Positions 12,651 to 25,900 are shown, counted from the first letter of the stretch. The stretch is DNA of 64,000 bases from Prunella strophiata (GCA_036583965.1 JAZBQD010000030.1:86523800-86587799), one strand, 5' to 3'. Notes: a model not told the origin generated them from the sequence alone. Program-made: numbers and translations.

Positions 12651-15600
12651 CACTTTTTTTCATTGTTCAGCTCTTGAAAGGATTGTTCTACACCTAAACT
12701 TTTCTACAGTAATACATGGAGGTGAGGTGAGGCCACTTTAAGAAAAATGGTACTTGATTAAAGGAAGTTTTAGACCAATAAATTAAGGTTACTTTGGTAT
12801 TCCTACAAATGTAATAATTTGCAATTTTCAAGCAAAAGGTTTTCAGTACTTCCCTGTCATTCTGAAATGATAACTTTTAATGGCAATTTCAGGCAAGTGG
12901 AGGCAGAAAAATTCTGATCTTTTTGAAAAAATTTGCATTTTTTCATAGCCGGTGTAAACTGCTTGCTAGTCAGCACTCTGAACTTTTGGACAGAGCAAAT
13001 GCTCTAAAAAAATTTGACATACACATTCTGTATACTTTGACTTTTAAAGAATTTTCCTGCATTTCAGTTCTCTGACTAAAATCTTGCTTGCCTAAGTCAT
13101 TATAGTATCTTCTATTAATTATATTAAACTACATAAACTAATCCACTCATTCTCCTTGTGTTAAAATAAATGTCCATAAAGCATAAAAAATCAAATGGAT
13201 TTCTAAGGAGGGAAAAGACATCTATTATTTTTATTAAAACTCTGAAAGTCAGGAAGGTACAGTTTAACCACTGTCAGCCACATCAGTTGTTCCATTGTGC
13301 AAGAAACCACCAGAGGACAAAGCATTGATCACATCTGTCCATAAGGGAGTGGCAGACAGCAGCTCTGCCTCTAGAGGAACTCTACAGATGGGCAAAAGAC
13401 AAAGCAAAGAGATGGATTTTTCTGCCATCAATCATGCAAGCAAGGAATATCTGAGGTATGTGTTCATGCTTTTGCTCTCCCATGGCAGTTATCTCCTGCA
13501 TCATCCTTAACTTTGTCTATCAAAAAGGACTATACAGAATGATGTCTCTTTTTTTTTTTTTAATGCATACATCATGAGAATCATGTTTTGCAATATGTCT
13601 CATTTCCCATTCTCTCTTTCATGTCAATTTAAGTAACCAAAATAACTGAGAAACAATATTGACAGAAAAGAATCAGATAAAGACAGAAAATACAAAAGGA
13701 TGTATTGCAAAAAAAAAAAAAAAAAGAGTACAAGATGGAAAACCTGAAAAGTTTCAGCCATATAATTTTCTTGTTGTCCTTAGCTGCTGAACTTTATCTG
13801 TCAGGAAAATAAATGAATAAGTTTTCTTCATCTCTTGTGACTGCAATCCTACCCCACGATAAGATTAAATTCTAGCATCATAAATCAACACATAGAATTA
13901 ACATTAGGACTCTGCCAAGCAACCCTAGAAAATGTCAATTGATTATATTCTATTCCTAGGTCTCGATAATTGTAACTTGTCCTGTGTATATGTGTTTTAT
14001 ATTTAAATGTATTTGTTTAAACAGGATGACAGTCAAAGTAGGAACTACCTACAAAGTTCAGGAGTAAGATGAAAAAGAGTGAAGTCATGAGTCTGCCACA
14101 ATTTTAAGAGCTTTATCTCCTTTTTAGTTCTTGTTCTTTCTTTTTCAGCCATGGAAATGGGTTTTGTTGAGGGCTTGTTTTTAAAATACTCAAAAGATTT
14201 CCACTCACATAAACAGGTTCTCACTGGCTTGTTCTAGGCTCCAAAATCTTATCCTTCCTTAGCCACTTGTGATTCAGCATTGTGTATTGATGCAGACTGT
14301 ACACAGCCCTTCAAGGTAGACAGCATGGGGATGGTTGGTTTCTAAAGTATAATTCTTGAGAGTTACTCCCTCCTCTTTAGTGATATAGGCTGCAGAGCTA
14401 TCTTGGGATTGCTCTGCTCTGGAACATGTACCTTTTCTCCCCATTTTGCCAGGCATAGGGACTGGCAAGAGGTAAGAAACACCCATACAAAGGTAGAGAG
14501 AAAGTTGTTTGTCATCTTTTGGGCCTTGTCAACTGCTGGCACTGCCTTGCTCACTTCTGCTGAGAGAGCTCATGTGGGTCATAAAACCTGCTCCATGGAG
14601 CAGTTCAACAACCTGCAAATCTGCAACAGGCTCATGAGGTAGGCATGTTAATGTGACCCTGCTTTTGGCAACTGGGTGCTAGGAAATTATCACATTCCTT
14701 CCCACTTCCTTTGTGCTCAGTATTGATGCACTTCACTGCCTATTCCCCTACCTAGTCTCAAGGACAAACCTGGAACTGGCTGGATGGAGGAAGACAGAAA
14801 AAAGAGCTAAATGTCATGTGCCAGTCATCCCATACCTGCTAATGACCCTGAGCTTTAAACAGGAGAACTCAGCTTACATTTATTACAGAAATGGGACTTT
14901 AGTGATGTGCACATTGTGAAGGATAAAGGCATCCCAGCAGGGTGGCCACCACAGGCATGACCAGCTTGGTCACCAGCCCCAGACATGCACTCAAGCCTGG
15001 AGAAATCCTTGGACACAGTAAGGCACAGCTGGGAAGACAGACTGGAGCAGATTAACAGCAGTGACAGAACTTTGAATTTTGTCCCATGAAATGTCTGAAT
15101 TAATAGCCTGCATCCTAACAAGATTGTACCTGTAGAATATTGCACAGAGGCAGGTGGGTGTGTGTGTTTCGGTTTTGTTATTGCTGCTTGTGTTGTGGGT
15201 TATTTGTTGTGGTGCAAGTAATTACATCTCTCTTTGTACTTTTTCTGTGGCTCAGAAACTTGTTTTTAAATATACTGCTATGTTTTTATATGAATTGTAT
15301 AAACAGAGGTCAGAAGGAAAATAGTAAAGGGAATTAGTGGTATGCTTGTATGGTTTTTCTATTTTGGTCCCAAAATTATACACAGAAATTAAGAACAAAA
15401 ATATCACCTATCTGTGCTTGACCCTCAGTTCTTCCCATTCACTTATCTCATATATCACCCACCAATCGACTTACCTTACATTCAGATCTCCTTAAATGAG
15501 CTAACAACTCAGTATTTCCTACACTTACAGACAGAAAAAACCCCAATATAATCTCTGTGTTTTTGCAATCAGTTGCAGTGAAGCTTCCTATTGCCTTTTT

Positions 15601-16487
15601 ACAAATTTTATAGCCCCCTGGCTCAGAAAGGTCAGATTTATTGTTGTCTATTTACTGGCATGTGAATTTATGAGTGTTCAGCTCTGAAGCCTGGTATAAA
15701 CATAGCAGCATTGTCTTGTCACATGATGTTACCCACTGCTTTGGAGCAGAATTCACAAAGTGTAGCACAGAGGATTTGCACAGCTTTCATCAAGCTGATA
15801 CAAGGAAGACCTGCCCTACTTGTGCCTGCTGATGCAAGCAATGATGGCTAAGATGCCCTCACTGAACATAAAAAAAGGAAAATTTCATAAGAGAGAAAGA
15901 TAAGATTTTATAAGCTTGAATTATCACAAAGCACGTGATTTCCCTCTTTGTTTAGAGTAGTTTTTTCCAGTTAAAGTAGTGAATTACTGCTGATCTCTCT
16001 CTCTAAAACAATGAATTTATTTATAATAGTTCATGAAATATTGTGTAGAAGGAGTCTTTTTTGATGCAATGTATATAGCCTTTCAGATGGGTTTTGGTAA
16101 AGTCACTCTATGAAAAGGTATTAAATAAACTTAGTAACCAGTTAATGAGAGATAAGCTTTTCTGTGGATCAAAAAAATGTCTAGGAAGAAAAGGAAAAAA
16201 AGCAAAATATTACTATACTGGTCATTTAACCTTGCTGCCAAAGGATCATTAGCAGTGTGACCAGAAAGTTTCAGGGCAAGTTATGTTCAAAATTTAGCTC
16301 TAAAAAGCTAAATTTAGCTATCAAAAGATATTTTTAATACCATTTACATATATGCATTAATTCTTTAATATATTAGCATGTCTTTACTAGTATCCAGACA
16401 AAATTCATCTGTCTTAATATTACTTGATATCTTTCCAAAGGTTGTCACAGCCTAGCCATGAGGAAACATGCATGAGAGCAATATAAA
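12651..16487. other. Unique non-coding DNA
   Basis: AT-rich with no recognised gene. It contains a 17-nt A run at 13709-13725 and a 9-bp perfect inverted repeat at 16291-16314 (AATTTAGCT, six-base loop, AGCTAAATT). The more GC-rich patch at 14900-15060 resembles no repeat I know. Confidence 0.5.
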
Positions 16488-16640
16488 ATCATGAAATCAC
16501 AAAATGGCCTGGGTTGGAGGGGACCTTAGAAATCATCTGGTTCCAACCCCCTGCCATGAACAGGGATCCCTTTCACAAGACCAGGTTGCTGAGAGCTCTA
16601 TCCAACCTAGCCTGAAACACTTCCAGGAATGGGGCATCCA
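16488..16640 (-). mobile_element. CR1 LINE 3' fragment, minus strand (left arm of inverted pair)
   Basis: The plus strand shows the antisense of a CR1 3' end. ATCATGAAATCAC is followed by 'ggcctgggttggaggggaccttagaaatcatctggttccaaccccctgcc' and 'cttccaggaatggggcatcca'. The fragment stops abruptly at about 16640, where a CR1 3' end of opposite orientation begins. Confidence 0.85.
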
Positions 16641-16714
16641 GGTGTGGAATTGGAGCTAGATGATTTTTGAAGTCCCTTCCAACTCAGGCCACTCTATGTT
16701 TCTATGAAATCATC
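16641..16714 (+). mobile_element. CR1 LINE 3' end, plus strand (right arm of inverted pair)
   Basis: It reads 'attggagctagatgatttttgaagtcccttccaactcaggccactctatg' and ends TTTCTATGAAATCAT, the sense-strand 3' terminus of CR1. Being the reverse complement of the start of the left arm, it forms with it a large imperfect palindrome whose two CR1 tails face outward. Confidence 0.85.
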
Positions 16715-17061
16715 AGTGAGTGAAAAAATCAAAAGCTGCAGATTAGGAGAGGTCCAGCTTGAAGCAATATGTGTTTTCAGTTGCTTAAATCCTTTGGTGT
16801 GATCCTTAAAGTGCAAATTAAAGTTCTGACCTAAAGGATAGAGAAGGTGTGGTCATTTAGCCACATGTTACACATGCCTATTTTTAATGGTGTCATTAGC
16901 AATTGCTTTAACTATTGTGTTCATAATCTATCTTTTCAATTTCTTGAGCACTTTGGTTCAGATTTCATTTTTCATACAGACTCTGGCATCTATCCCAAGG
17001 ATAGAAGTGTCAAGCCTGAGGTAATCTCTTCAAGAAAAACCTGAGGGATGGAAACATATTT

Positions 17062-17097
<36 letters not shown>

Positions 17098-19199
17098 TGT
17101 TTTTTGGCATTAGTGTTTGCAAGTAAAATGAAAGACTTGATTTGAAATTCAAGGCCAGATCTTAAGACATAGTGGGCCCTTGCATATCCCAGTGGCTTCA
17201 GTGAGATCAGAGCATTTCAGGACTCATCCCCAAGACTGGATTTGATGCATTGTTTTTGTTTCAGTATATCTCTGCTAAGAAGTAATCCATTGAGAATTTA
17301 CTGCCCTTTTGGAGAATTCTCCATGTTTCATGTACATATTTGTCATTTTTTTGCTTTGGCCTTGTCAAACTGAGCATGTTATTTTGTTGTTTGATAAGAC
17401 ATTTATCATTTTATGAATTAACCATTTATACATGAATCAGAATATAGGCTGAAAAGTATAGATAGGACCTTCTTCCAGCAATACTGTAAAAGAGTTCATA
17501 TATTTTGATCATTTCACCCCCTACCTAAGCCCTTATTAAAGGAACTAGCCCTGAAATAATTCATAGCTTTGGCATTAAAACTGTCATCATTCTTCAGGGC
17601 TAACACAGTAGAGAAATAACTTCTCAGCAGTCTGCCAGTCTGGGGCAGGGGGGTAAAGACTTTGTTTTCTGAAGATTAGAGAGAAACTGATTGTTTGTTT
17701 AATCAAATGAAAATTTAAGTTCTGCAAAAGTTTGTGAGACTGTCCAGTAAGCCTTGTATTACCCTATGTCCTGTTTTCAACAGGTCAGCAGATAGAAAAC
17801 ATAACAAAAAAGCTCACCTAGAAAAAATGGTGTTTTAACTTACATGAAAACCATTAAGGAGATTGGTATTAAGTCAGACAGGTGAAAACAGAGGAAGGGG
17901 TAATGCATCTAAACCTCTTTATTAGTGTTCTTTCTTCCCTATGCTACTTGCATGCAGATGATTCCTGCTGCAGATAGGGATATTCTGTAGAAAGTCCCAG
18001 TTATTCAGTGTTGATCACTAGCTGTTGGTCTCACTGGCATTTTCAAAGGTATTCAGCTGTAAGTTCCCATTGACCAATCCCAGAATGACAGGACTAGACC
18101 AATAACATGTGTGTAGAATTTCACATGCCTTTTAAAATATTTCCACATTAAAACACTTTGAAGAATTCAAGATTATCTCCTCAGAATATTTATAAGACAG
18201 ATTCATGGGGGAATTCATCCTGTTCTATGCAATAGTAGCAGCACAAAGCAGCCTTAAAGTCAGCTTAGGCATCTCTTTGAGGATTTCTCTGATGTACAGA
18301 AATCCTGTAGTAATGGCTTTTTCCCTTTCCCTCACTGCAAGTTTCACTTCAAAGATGTTTGGATGGTATGACTACTGGAGAGGAACTTCACTGCAAGTTT
18401 CTGTGCCCCAGGTATAGCCTATAATTACCAGAAGGACTTCTTGTGGGTCGTAGGAATCAGCAATACCTCAAGGTAGCCTTGAAACTACTTTAATTTGCCA
18501 TGAAATCCAAAGGTCAGCCCCAGGATCCTGAGGTTTGGAGATGTGCTTCTCCTCCTATCATTTTCCCTAGAACTTATTCAGAATTGCCTCCTTTTCTAAC
18601 TCATGGCCCAGTGATTCTAGTTTGCACCCTGATAGTAGACAGACTTTTTTCTTTCATCATCAGTGGAGATGCAGAGTGATTTTGATTAATGACTTCATTG
18701 TCCCCAGCCAGCAAGAGACTTGCCTTTTTCAGTTTGCATCAGAATGGATGCTGAACTGACTGTGAGTCTCTAACTGGCAGTAGATTTCACCTGCTGAGAA
18801 GGGAGGAAATTAGTCAGGAAAAAAAATGGTCACAAAATAATACTGATTTACTCCAACTAGAATGTCAGTGGATGCAAAAATTTTCCTAAACTTCCCCAGA
18901 CTTTTTTCTAAGTCTATACAGACAAGAAAGAAACTGTTTATAAGAATCAAAATATTCTTAAGAATCAAGTAAATTCCCATTTAATTCTTTCATCTCACAT
19001 TTTTCCTGTGTATTTTTAATAAGAAGGAGAATAAAGGCAGGGGTGAATTTACAGTGATATTAGCACTAGAGTATTTTCATACCTGCCCCTACTCTTCTTC
19101 CAGTGAGGAGACTGGGCCTGTCTCAGGAATTTTGGGAATACTGGTTTGTTGTTATGCATGTAAGATTATAATATATAATGCCACAAGTATTAATGCCAG
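16715..19199. other. Unique non-coding DNA with a long poly-T tract
   Basis: No gene recognised. The 31-nt T run at 17064-17094 is the main landmark. It has no obvious retrocopy body or flanking duplication. The rest is ordinary AT-rich sequence. Confidence 0.5.
17064..17094. repeat. Poly-T tract (31 nt)
   Basis: Uninterrupted run of T. Its length probably varies between individuals and may be mis-assembled. Confidence 0.9.
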
Positions 19200-20266
19200 T
19201 CACAGATCATGATTGGGTCTTTTAAACCTCAGTTAGATCTGCTTTGGCATCCAAGAACTTCTTGGGGACATGGTGATCAACAGCTTTGACTGTAGTGGGC
19301 ATGATATAGTGAAGCACAAGGTCCTAAGGTAGGAGAGTAGCAGAACATAGATTCAGTCCCTCAGAAAATCAGAATGCATGTCATTCAGGAAACTGCTGTG
19401 TGGGATCACATGGGTGGCACCTCTGAAGCTCTGGAAAGCTGACAAGCCTTTGAATACAACCTCCTCCAATCACAATTGTGGATCATCATGTTACTCAGAA
19501 AAATAAATTCAGGATAATATCAGGAAACTGGACTGGTTAAACAGGGAGTGTGTGACTGAGTTTCAGTATAAAAAAGGGGTAGAATATAGGAGGTGGAAGG
19601 AGGGATGGGACACAAAGGAGGAATTTATAAATTTTGAGTTGCAGTAATGATGTTAGGAAAGCCAAAGCTCATTTAAAGTTGAAGTCTACCAGTGTCATGA
19701 AGTGTACAATATCCCAAGGTGCATGAGGTACCATGTTTACAGCAAGTCAGGAGGGGATCAGCACTGGTGAGACTACACCCAGAGTGCTGAGCTGAAGCAC
19801 TTTTCATATAAGGAGATGGTGAGAGATGGGACTGTTCTACCTGAAGAAGAGAAGGCTCAGATGGGATCTCATCCATGTATATAATACTTTAAGGGAGGGT
19901 TTGAGGAAGATGCAGTCAAGCTTTTTTATGTGGTGCCCAGTGACAGAACAAGAGGCACCAGGTACAAACTGAAACAAAGCAGTCTCTGTCTGAACACCAA
20001 GAAATACTTTTTTACTGTGACAGTGACTGAGGACTTAAGCAGGCTGTTCAGAAGTCTCAATCCTTGAAGCAGGTGACCCTGACTGAGCAGGAGTGGTAAG
20101 ATGAGATGACCCCCAGATCACAGAATCACAGAATATTCTGGGTTGTGAGAGATTTACTGGGATCATCAAGTCCAGCTCTCAAGTGAATGGACACAACCTT
20201 GATTATCACCATGTTCCAACCAGCTGAGCTAATCTCAGTTTTTTTCCAACCTCAACCATTCTGTGA
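19200..20266 (+). mobile_element. Internally deleted CR1 LINE, plus strand, split by a SINE
   Basis: Two CR1 portions lie side by side. About 19200-19510 matches the region after the endonuclease domain ('ctttgactgtagtgggcatgatatagtg', 'gggatcacatggg', 'acctcctccaatcacaattgtggatcat'). About 19640-20116 matches the end of the ORF ('ggtgcccagtgacagaacaagaggcacc', 'aaatacttttttactgtgacagtgactga'). It translates as VPSDRTRGTRYKLK, then FFTVTVTE, where full copies keep the HWNRLP motif. The polymerase segment between the two portions is missing. The extreme 3' end (20239-20266, CCAACCTCAACCATTCTGTGA) resumes after the inserted SINE. Stops are present, so it is dead. Confidence 0.8.
20117..20238 (-). 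mobile_element. tRNA-Ile-derived SINE with CR1 tail (TguSINE1-like), minus strand
   Basis: On the minus strand it starts with a tRNA-like head (TAGCTCAGCTGG, a good RNA polymerase III A box, followed by 'ttggaacatggtgataatcaaggttgtg') and ends with the CR1 3' tail (CAGAATATTCTGTGATTCTGTGAT). The tRNA head corresponds to the tRNA-Ile family as used in zebra finch TguSINE1. About 20 bases carrying the B box (GGTTCGATCCC in intact heads) are missing, so pol III transcription of this copy is unlikely. It sits inside a plus-strand CR1, only about 28 bp from that element's 3' end, and is therefore younger than it. Confidence 0.75.
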
Positions 20267-23200
20267 CCATGTCAAAACAAGAAAATCTTCTACCACTTGG
20301 ATATTATGGAGAGTGGAAGAACAGGAAATGTATTTTGAATGGCACTAAATGGCTGTTATATTTTTACATGCAGAGAAAGACCTCCTGGGCTGACAGAGAG
20401 AAAGTTTAGATGGCTTTTATTCCTTAACAAGGTTTTTGCTAAATGATAATTAAACTTCCTAGAAAAGGAAGGATATGAGGGGGCAGATGAGAAGCTGATA
20501 ATGTGCACATCCATAGATAATATACCATTACTGGCAGTTAGCTTGTTATAGGATGTGAAAAAAGCTAAGAACACACAATGTGAAGTTAATGCTAAAATGT
20601 AAAAGTTGGAATGTTCTAATCATTTAGCTATGTGGTTTAATTTCTGCTTCTTGGTGGTGATTGTTGACCACCATTCTATAAAACAAGCCCCAAAGTTGGT
20701 ATTGCATTTACTCACATATTGCTCACATTAGTCAAGGTCCTGACATTGTCTAAAAAGAATAATACAATCACCACACATATAAATAACTAAAGGCAACTTG
20801 ACATCGATTCACCACACAAATAAATCTGCAACCCAAGCTTCTAAATGGTTGTAAGTTGTGCCTGTCGTGATGCCAACTGAAGTGTTGTTTCTGTTATCCT
20901 GAGTGGTGTACACTTTGAATTTCAATTGAGTCAGTGAAACTCAAAGATGTGAGGTAACTGAAACAGTTCCAGGAGATCTTTGCTGTCCTCCGTCTCATCT
21001 GCAAGGTCGTCTGCCCAGTTTTTTGGAAGGTGTGTGATGGGAGATGTTGGCTGCTCAGAGCCTGTGATACTGAGCAGCTCCTCCAATTGCTTCAAGGCCC
21101 TCAGAGCTTTCCTGTTTGCATTGCCAGGGACACCTCTTAGAGGACAGCCTTGGGTTAAGAGTTGCCTTGCAAAGAATATTCTTGTTTGTTTATGTTTTGG
21201 CAGTTGCTCCAGATAGAAAGAAGGCTACAATTGAAAATGCTGTACTACTCCAAAAAATCCCTTTTCCTTCCAGGAGCCTGTTTTCCCGATGAGAAAATGC
21301 ATTCACAGAGAGTTTCCAAATGACACAAATGAAGAAAACAATTGTTACAAGAATGACTTTCAACACTTAAAAATTGCTTTCTGAACCTGTTTGAGATAGT
21401 CAGCTAAAAGGGTAGTCTTTCATAACTCCTTTATAATAATGCACAGCTGGGTGAAAATTCATCTCAAACAATACTTACTTTTGTCTTTCCTTATTTACCA
21501 TCATTATCATTACTTTTTACTTTGGTTAGCAGATGTTTCTTTAGTGCTCTGACATTCTTTATAATTTGCATATTTTTTAATTTAACTGGCAGAAAAGTCA
21601 ACTTACTGTACAACATGCACCTTGTATTTAGCACTTATATGTATGTGGCATATGTAACAGGAAAAGATCTTCTGATATCCCCAATCCATTTTTAATGTAC
21701 AAATTTAACATACTTTTTAAAATTCATGTATTTGGGTTTTTCTTTGTGCCATGAAAAAAATGTCTGATTCTTTAGAGTACAGCTCAAATACAAGGAGGAA
21801 TCATTTTGCATCTACAGTATAAACTCATAGCATCCAGGATGTGGCTGTGATGAACAAATCAGTAATTAATTGGGCATTCATTCCAGTGACCTGTCAGCAT
21901 TCAAATGCTTTAATTAGATGGAGAAATGGAGGCAAGTAATGAGGGCCAAAACTGTATCCTTTTGAATACAGTGGCAAAACATCCACTTGCTGCAATAAGA
22001 TTTAGTCCTAAATGCATGACAGCACACTATAGAAGATGTCATCTCCACCAACTGTGGTTCAAGTGTATAATACTGATAATGTCACTGGCGTTATATCTTT
22101 CGTTATGGAAACAATGATGCTCTTAGGAAGCTTTTTGTGTGCTCATGCATACAAAACAGGCAATTTTCATGAAGTATTAATTGCAAATTATCTAGTATAA
22201 ACGAGGGTCCCAAAAAGAAAAATCTACTTTATACTGTATCTGCTGTTTATTTCATTATTAGTAGTCATTGTTTTGCTTATGTGGCACAGCTGAAAGGAAT
22301 CACCATATCCTGTGTGAAGGAATCACACTTTAAATATGCAGGTGTATAGAGACCTGGAGGTTTTTTTCTGTTCCCAAGTTTTTCATGAGTATTCAAGCAT
22401 ATGTAACCAGAAACTTGTACATCTAAATGTACATCAGAAACATTTTTCTACCTAAGATTTTCTGTGCATATTGGCCAGTTTCAGTTTCCACACACAAATA
22501 AACCATATTAAACATTATCACGCTAGATTAAAATGCTGATGATATATTTTGTTTCCTTTGTCTTCCAAAGGTACTGGTTGTAGCTCAACACCTGCTTGTT
22601 GCTACCTAGCTAGGATTAGCTTAACATTTGAACTGCAGGTTTGAACTGTTTATTATGAAAAACACAGACCAGTTTTAAACATTCACTTAACATTTAACAT
22701 TTTCTTCAAATTAAATGTATATTTTTTTTTCAAAGGGTGCTTTTAGTTTCACTGTCTTTTTTAAACAACCCTTCTAATTTACAAAATATGTAATGAAGTC
22801 CATGGCAAAATTAAGTGCACACAGGTACCCCAACTACCTTTGAATGAGGAACATACATCCATCCCAGAGAATCATAGCCCTCGAAGAGTCCTTTTTCCCT
22901 TTTGTCTCCTCATGGCTGTTAGAAACCACCTTTTGTTTTGCAGCCTATTAATAGCCATATATTCATGACCATCTTATCCAATTTTCTTCTTGTGCATATA
23001 ATGCCCTCTTCCTTGTTGCTTAAGTACAATTTTTGCTTTATGGTTTTAAACATATATTGTACTCTATTTACAAAAAAAAAAAAAAAAAATACATTCTCCA
23101 GTAGCCTTCATCTTGTAAGATTAAGCCACTGCAGGTTTCCTGTCAAAAGCATGGTTTCTGTTCCTCTGAATATCCATGTGTTCTTCTTTGTTGAACATAA

Positions 23201-24469
23201 TTGAATCTGTATGGAATTAAACTGTATGGAATTCTTAGACAAAGTCTCAAATGTACAGAAGTACTAATACTTTTCAATGCCTCCTGAAAACACCTCATGT
23301 GGTATATTTGGGGATTTGGTTTGTACTTTTCATAGCCAAGTCAATCTGAAGCTCACAGGTTTTCTGTGATCCACTGATATATCCTATGTATTTCCATCTC
23401 CTGACATTTCAAAATGATGAATTGTCAGCCTATAACAGAGATTCTTGTTATTAGTCCTCAAGTACATGACTTGGCAATTTGTACAATTATACCTCATCCC
23501 TTCTTTTCTAGATCACTCGTCTATTCCAATAATATATTCTGATCCCTCTTTAAATTACTGTTTCCACTGCTTTGTCACTGGCTGTTTTCATTCTTCTTCA
23601 AATGACTGACACAAGCCCTCAACCCCTCCCCACAGACATCTTGTACTTTTCCTCATAACCATCTCACTGAAGTAGATCTGTTTCACCTAGATTTTTTTTT
23701 CCAGAAGAAATGTCACAAGCTGTCTTAAAGACATGGTCAAGCAAACTTTATAACAGCTTCCAAACATCTGAATCTTCAAAAATTTTCAGTTTCAGAGTAG
23801 CAATTCAAGTATATAAACATTAAATTCCTAAAAAGAAGAACTTTAGCAAATCCCTTTATATATTTCTTTTCTTTCTATGTATAGGATCATTACTAAGATT
23901 CCCCCCTCCCATATCCTTCCCTGGATCTCAATAAGGTCTTTGGATTTTTTTGGTTTTTGTCTGATCCTTTCCACTAGTGCCTCACATAGCTTTTATAACT
24001 TTGATGAGAATCACTTTGGGTGCCATGATCAGTTGTGGGAAGTCTTTAACTTTTCCATTTCTAAGAGCCACCATCTGGGAGCAGAACAGCTTCCCACCCT
24101 TGCTGAGGGCTGAGGTCTCACCACTAGCACTGCTAAATAAGACAGAACTCTTCTGACTATGGCAACTTTAAAAGTACTAGCCATTATGAAGAAGAGATCA
24201 GTATCTGACATGTATAAAGTTCTGGGGCAAGAAAGGACAATAGTCAATATGGTCACCTGAGCCAAGCCTTAGATCCTAGTGACTGGGGAATCTTGCCCCA
24301 GGTGTAGGACTTTGGCATCACCCTTGATTACACTTTGTTTCAAAATATGCATCTGAAATAGTTTTGTTTGACTTTGAAACTGAATAAATCTCTGCTGAGT
24401 TCATCAAATACCTACTTACCATCAACCCTCTTGCCCAAGTAAGCTCACCAGAGTCCAGTGCTTCATAGC
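20267..24469. other. Unique non-coding DNA
   Basis: No gene or clear repeat. An 18-nt A run is at 23072-23089. Many T-rich stretches. Open frames are short and unrecognised. Confidence 0.5.
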
Positions 24470-25330
24470 TGCTTATTCAGCTCAGCTGATCTATTACCTT
24501 ATCTGCTAAGAAATTGCCTAAAAAACTAGAACCAGGAGTTCTTGAGCTCAGATAGCTACTTACCCTAGCATCTTGAGGTTTGATTTTGATTTGTTTTCCA
24601 CTGAATGCCTCCAAATACTCCTTGAGAGAGCAGGGAAAGTTGCACAGGCTCTCAGTATCTCTATGTCTAACATACACCAGGCTATCACACCATCTCTCAG
24701 TCTTGTGACAGCTGGGAGATTTTCTCTTGTCATCTAGCCCTCTTTGGCAGATTTAGACTCAAGATTTTTGTTACTAAAGTGGCAATCATGAGGCTTTAAC
24801 TCAATGGGCTGGTTTGCAAGGTCCCATATATCATTACATGCCATCTTTTTGACAGGGTTTGCCACAATGTCTACATCAGCCCCAGCAAAGGAGGTTTTCC
24901 TTGCTGTAATTCCACAAGATACCAGGGATGGTCTGAAAGTCTTCATTTGAAATGATGAACTGTTTTACTCCACGATGAGTGCACAACACATACTGCCAAG
25001 GCAGCCCTGTACAAACTGCAATATCCACAACAACTTTTCCTTCAATCCCTAGAAAATGACCAGCCAGTTCCTTTTATCAAGACACACACAGAAATCACTG
25101 TGCTCCTTTGTGCTTGATTGGTTTGACTTTGTGCCAAAAGTAGGAATCACCAAGATAATGCCACGTTCATGCTGAGGTTTTTTTTGATGCTGCAAATTCT
25201 GACCTCAGGTGTGTAAGATCCCAGTGAGAGCTGAATCAGAGTCATCTCTCCACCTGCCACTCCTTTGACCCATGCAGATCATGGGCTGACCTAAGCACCT
25301 CTGTTCTAGGACATGTATCAGCTATGGCTG
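24470..25330 (-). other. Non-coding; possible decayed pseudogene on the minus strand
   Basis: Two neighbouring minus-strand frames (24734-24946 with 70 codons, 24477-24677 with 66 codons) have protein-like composition, for example ADVDIVANPVKKMACNDIW and SLKEYLEAFSGKQIKIKPQ. Readable stretches in other frames lie upstream, to about 25200. I recognise no family, and the frame changes between pieces. It may be a decayed retrocopy or chance. Confidence 0.15.
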
Positions 25331-25663
25331 GTCTCCAAAAATTATGACCTCAGTTGGGTCATCAATCAATAAAACAGCTTTTCTTGATTGTCCACCTAGT
25401 ATATCTTACAGCATGACCTGCAAGTGAGCAATACACAAATAAATGCAGCAAACATTGCAGGTATAATCTCCATTACCTGCTTTAACAGTACCTCAAAGAC
25501 TGTGCTTAGACATTGAAGAGTTTTATTGATCATATGGACCACCATGGTCTGTTCCTTTAGACATTTGTTACATGTACATGTAGCATCATGACTTCACAAT
25601 AAAGTGTTTTCTTTACATGCCAGAATTATGTTTTTATAACACATATTTTCATTCCCTAGTCTG

Positions 25664-25720
25664 TCCTCCTTCGTTCATTCAATGTTTTACATTTCCTCCT
25701 CATTATTCAATGTTTTACAC
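25664..25720. repeat. 28-bp tandem duplication
   Basis: ATTCAATGTTTTACA starts at 25677 and again at 25705, each preceded by TCCTCCT at a similar distance, giving two copies of a unit of about 28 bp. Confidence 0.75.
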
Positions 25721-25900
25721 CCAAAGGGTCTGAGGGACCTATTTAATGAGCACAAATGATGCTGGATGTAAAAATTTCTGCTATTTCTCCTATGGAAATA
25801 CAAATTTCATACTAAGTTACAAAAATAACCACAATAATATTTATATAATTTATTATTCTTTTCAGTGCCTCTTATCTGAGCATCCAAGTATTACAGTGGC

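Noticed and set aside
17064..17094. Poly-T as the tail of a minus-strand processed retrocopy
   Set aside because: Sequence to the right shows no gene-like body, no polyadenylation signal in the right place and no flanking duplication.
20117..20238. Functional tRNA-Ile gene
   Set aside because: Only the D-arm half resembles tRNA. The B box and T-arm region are missing and the sequence continues into a CR1 tail, so it is a SINE.
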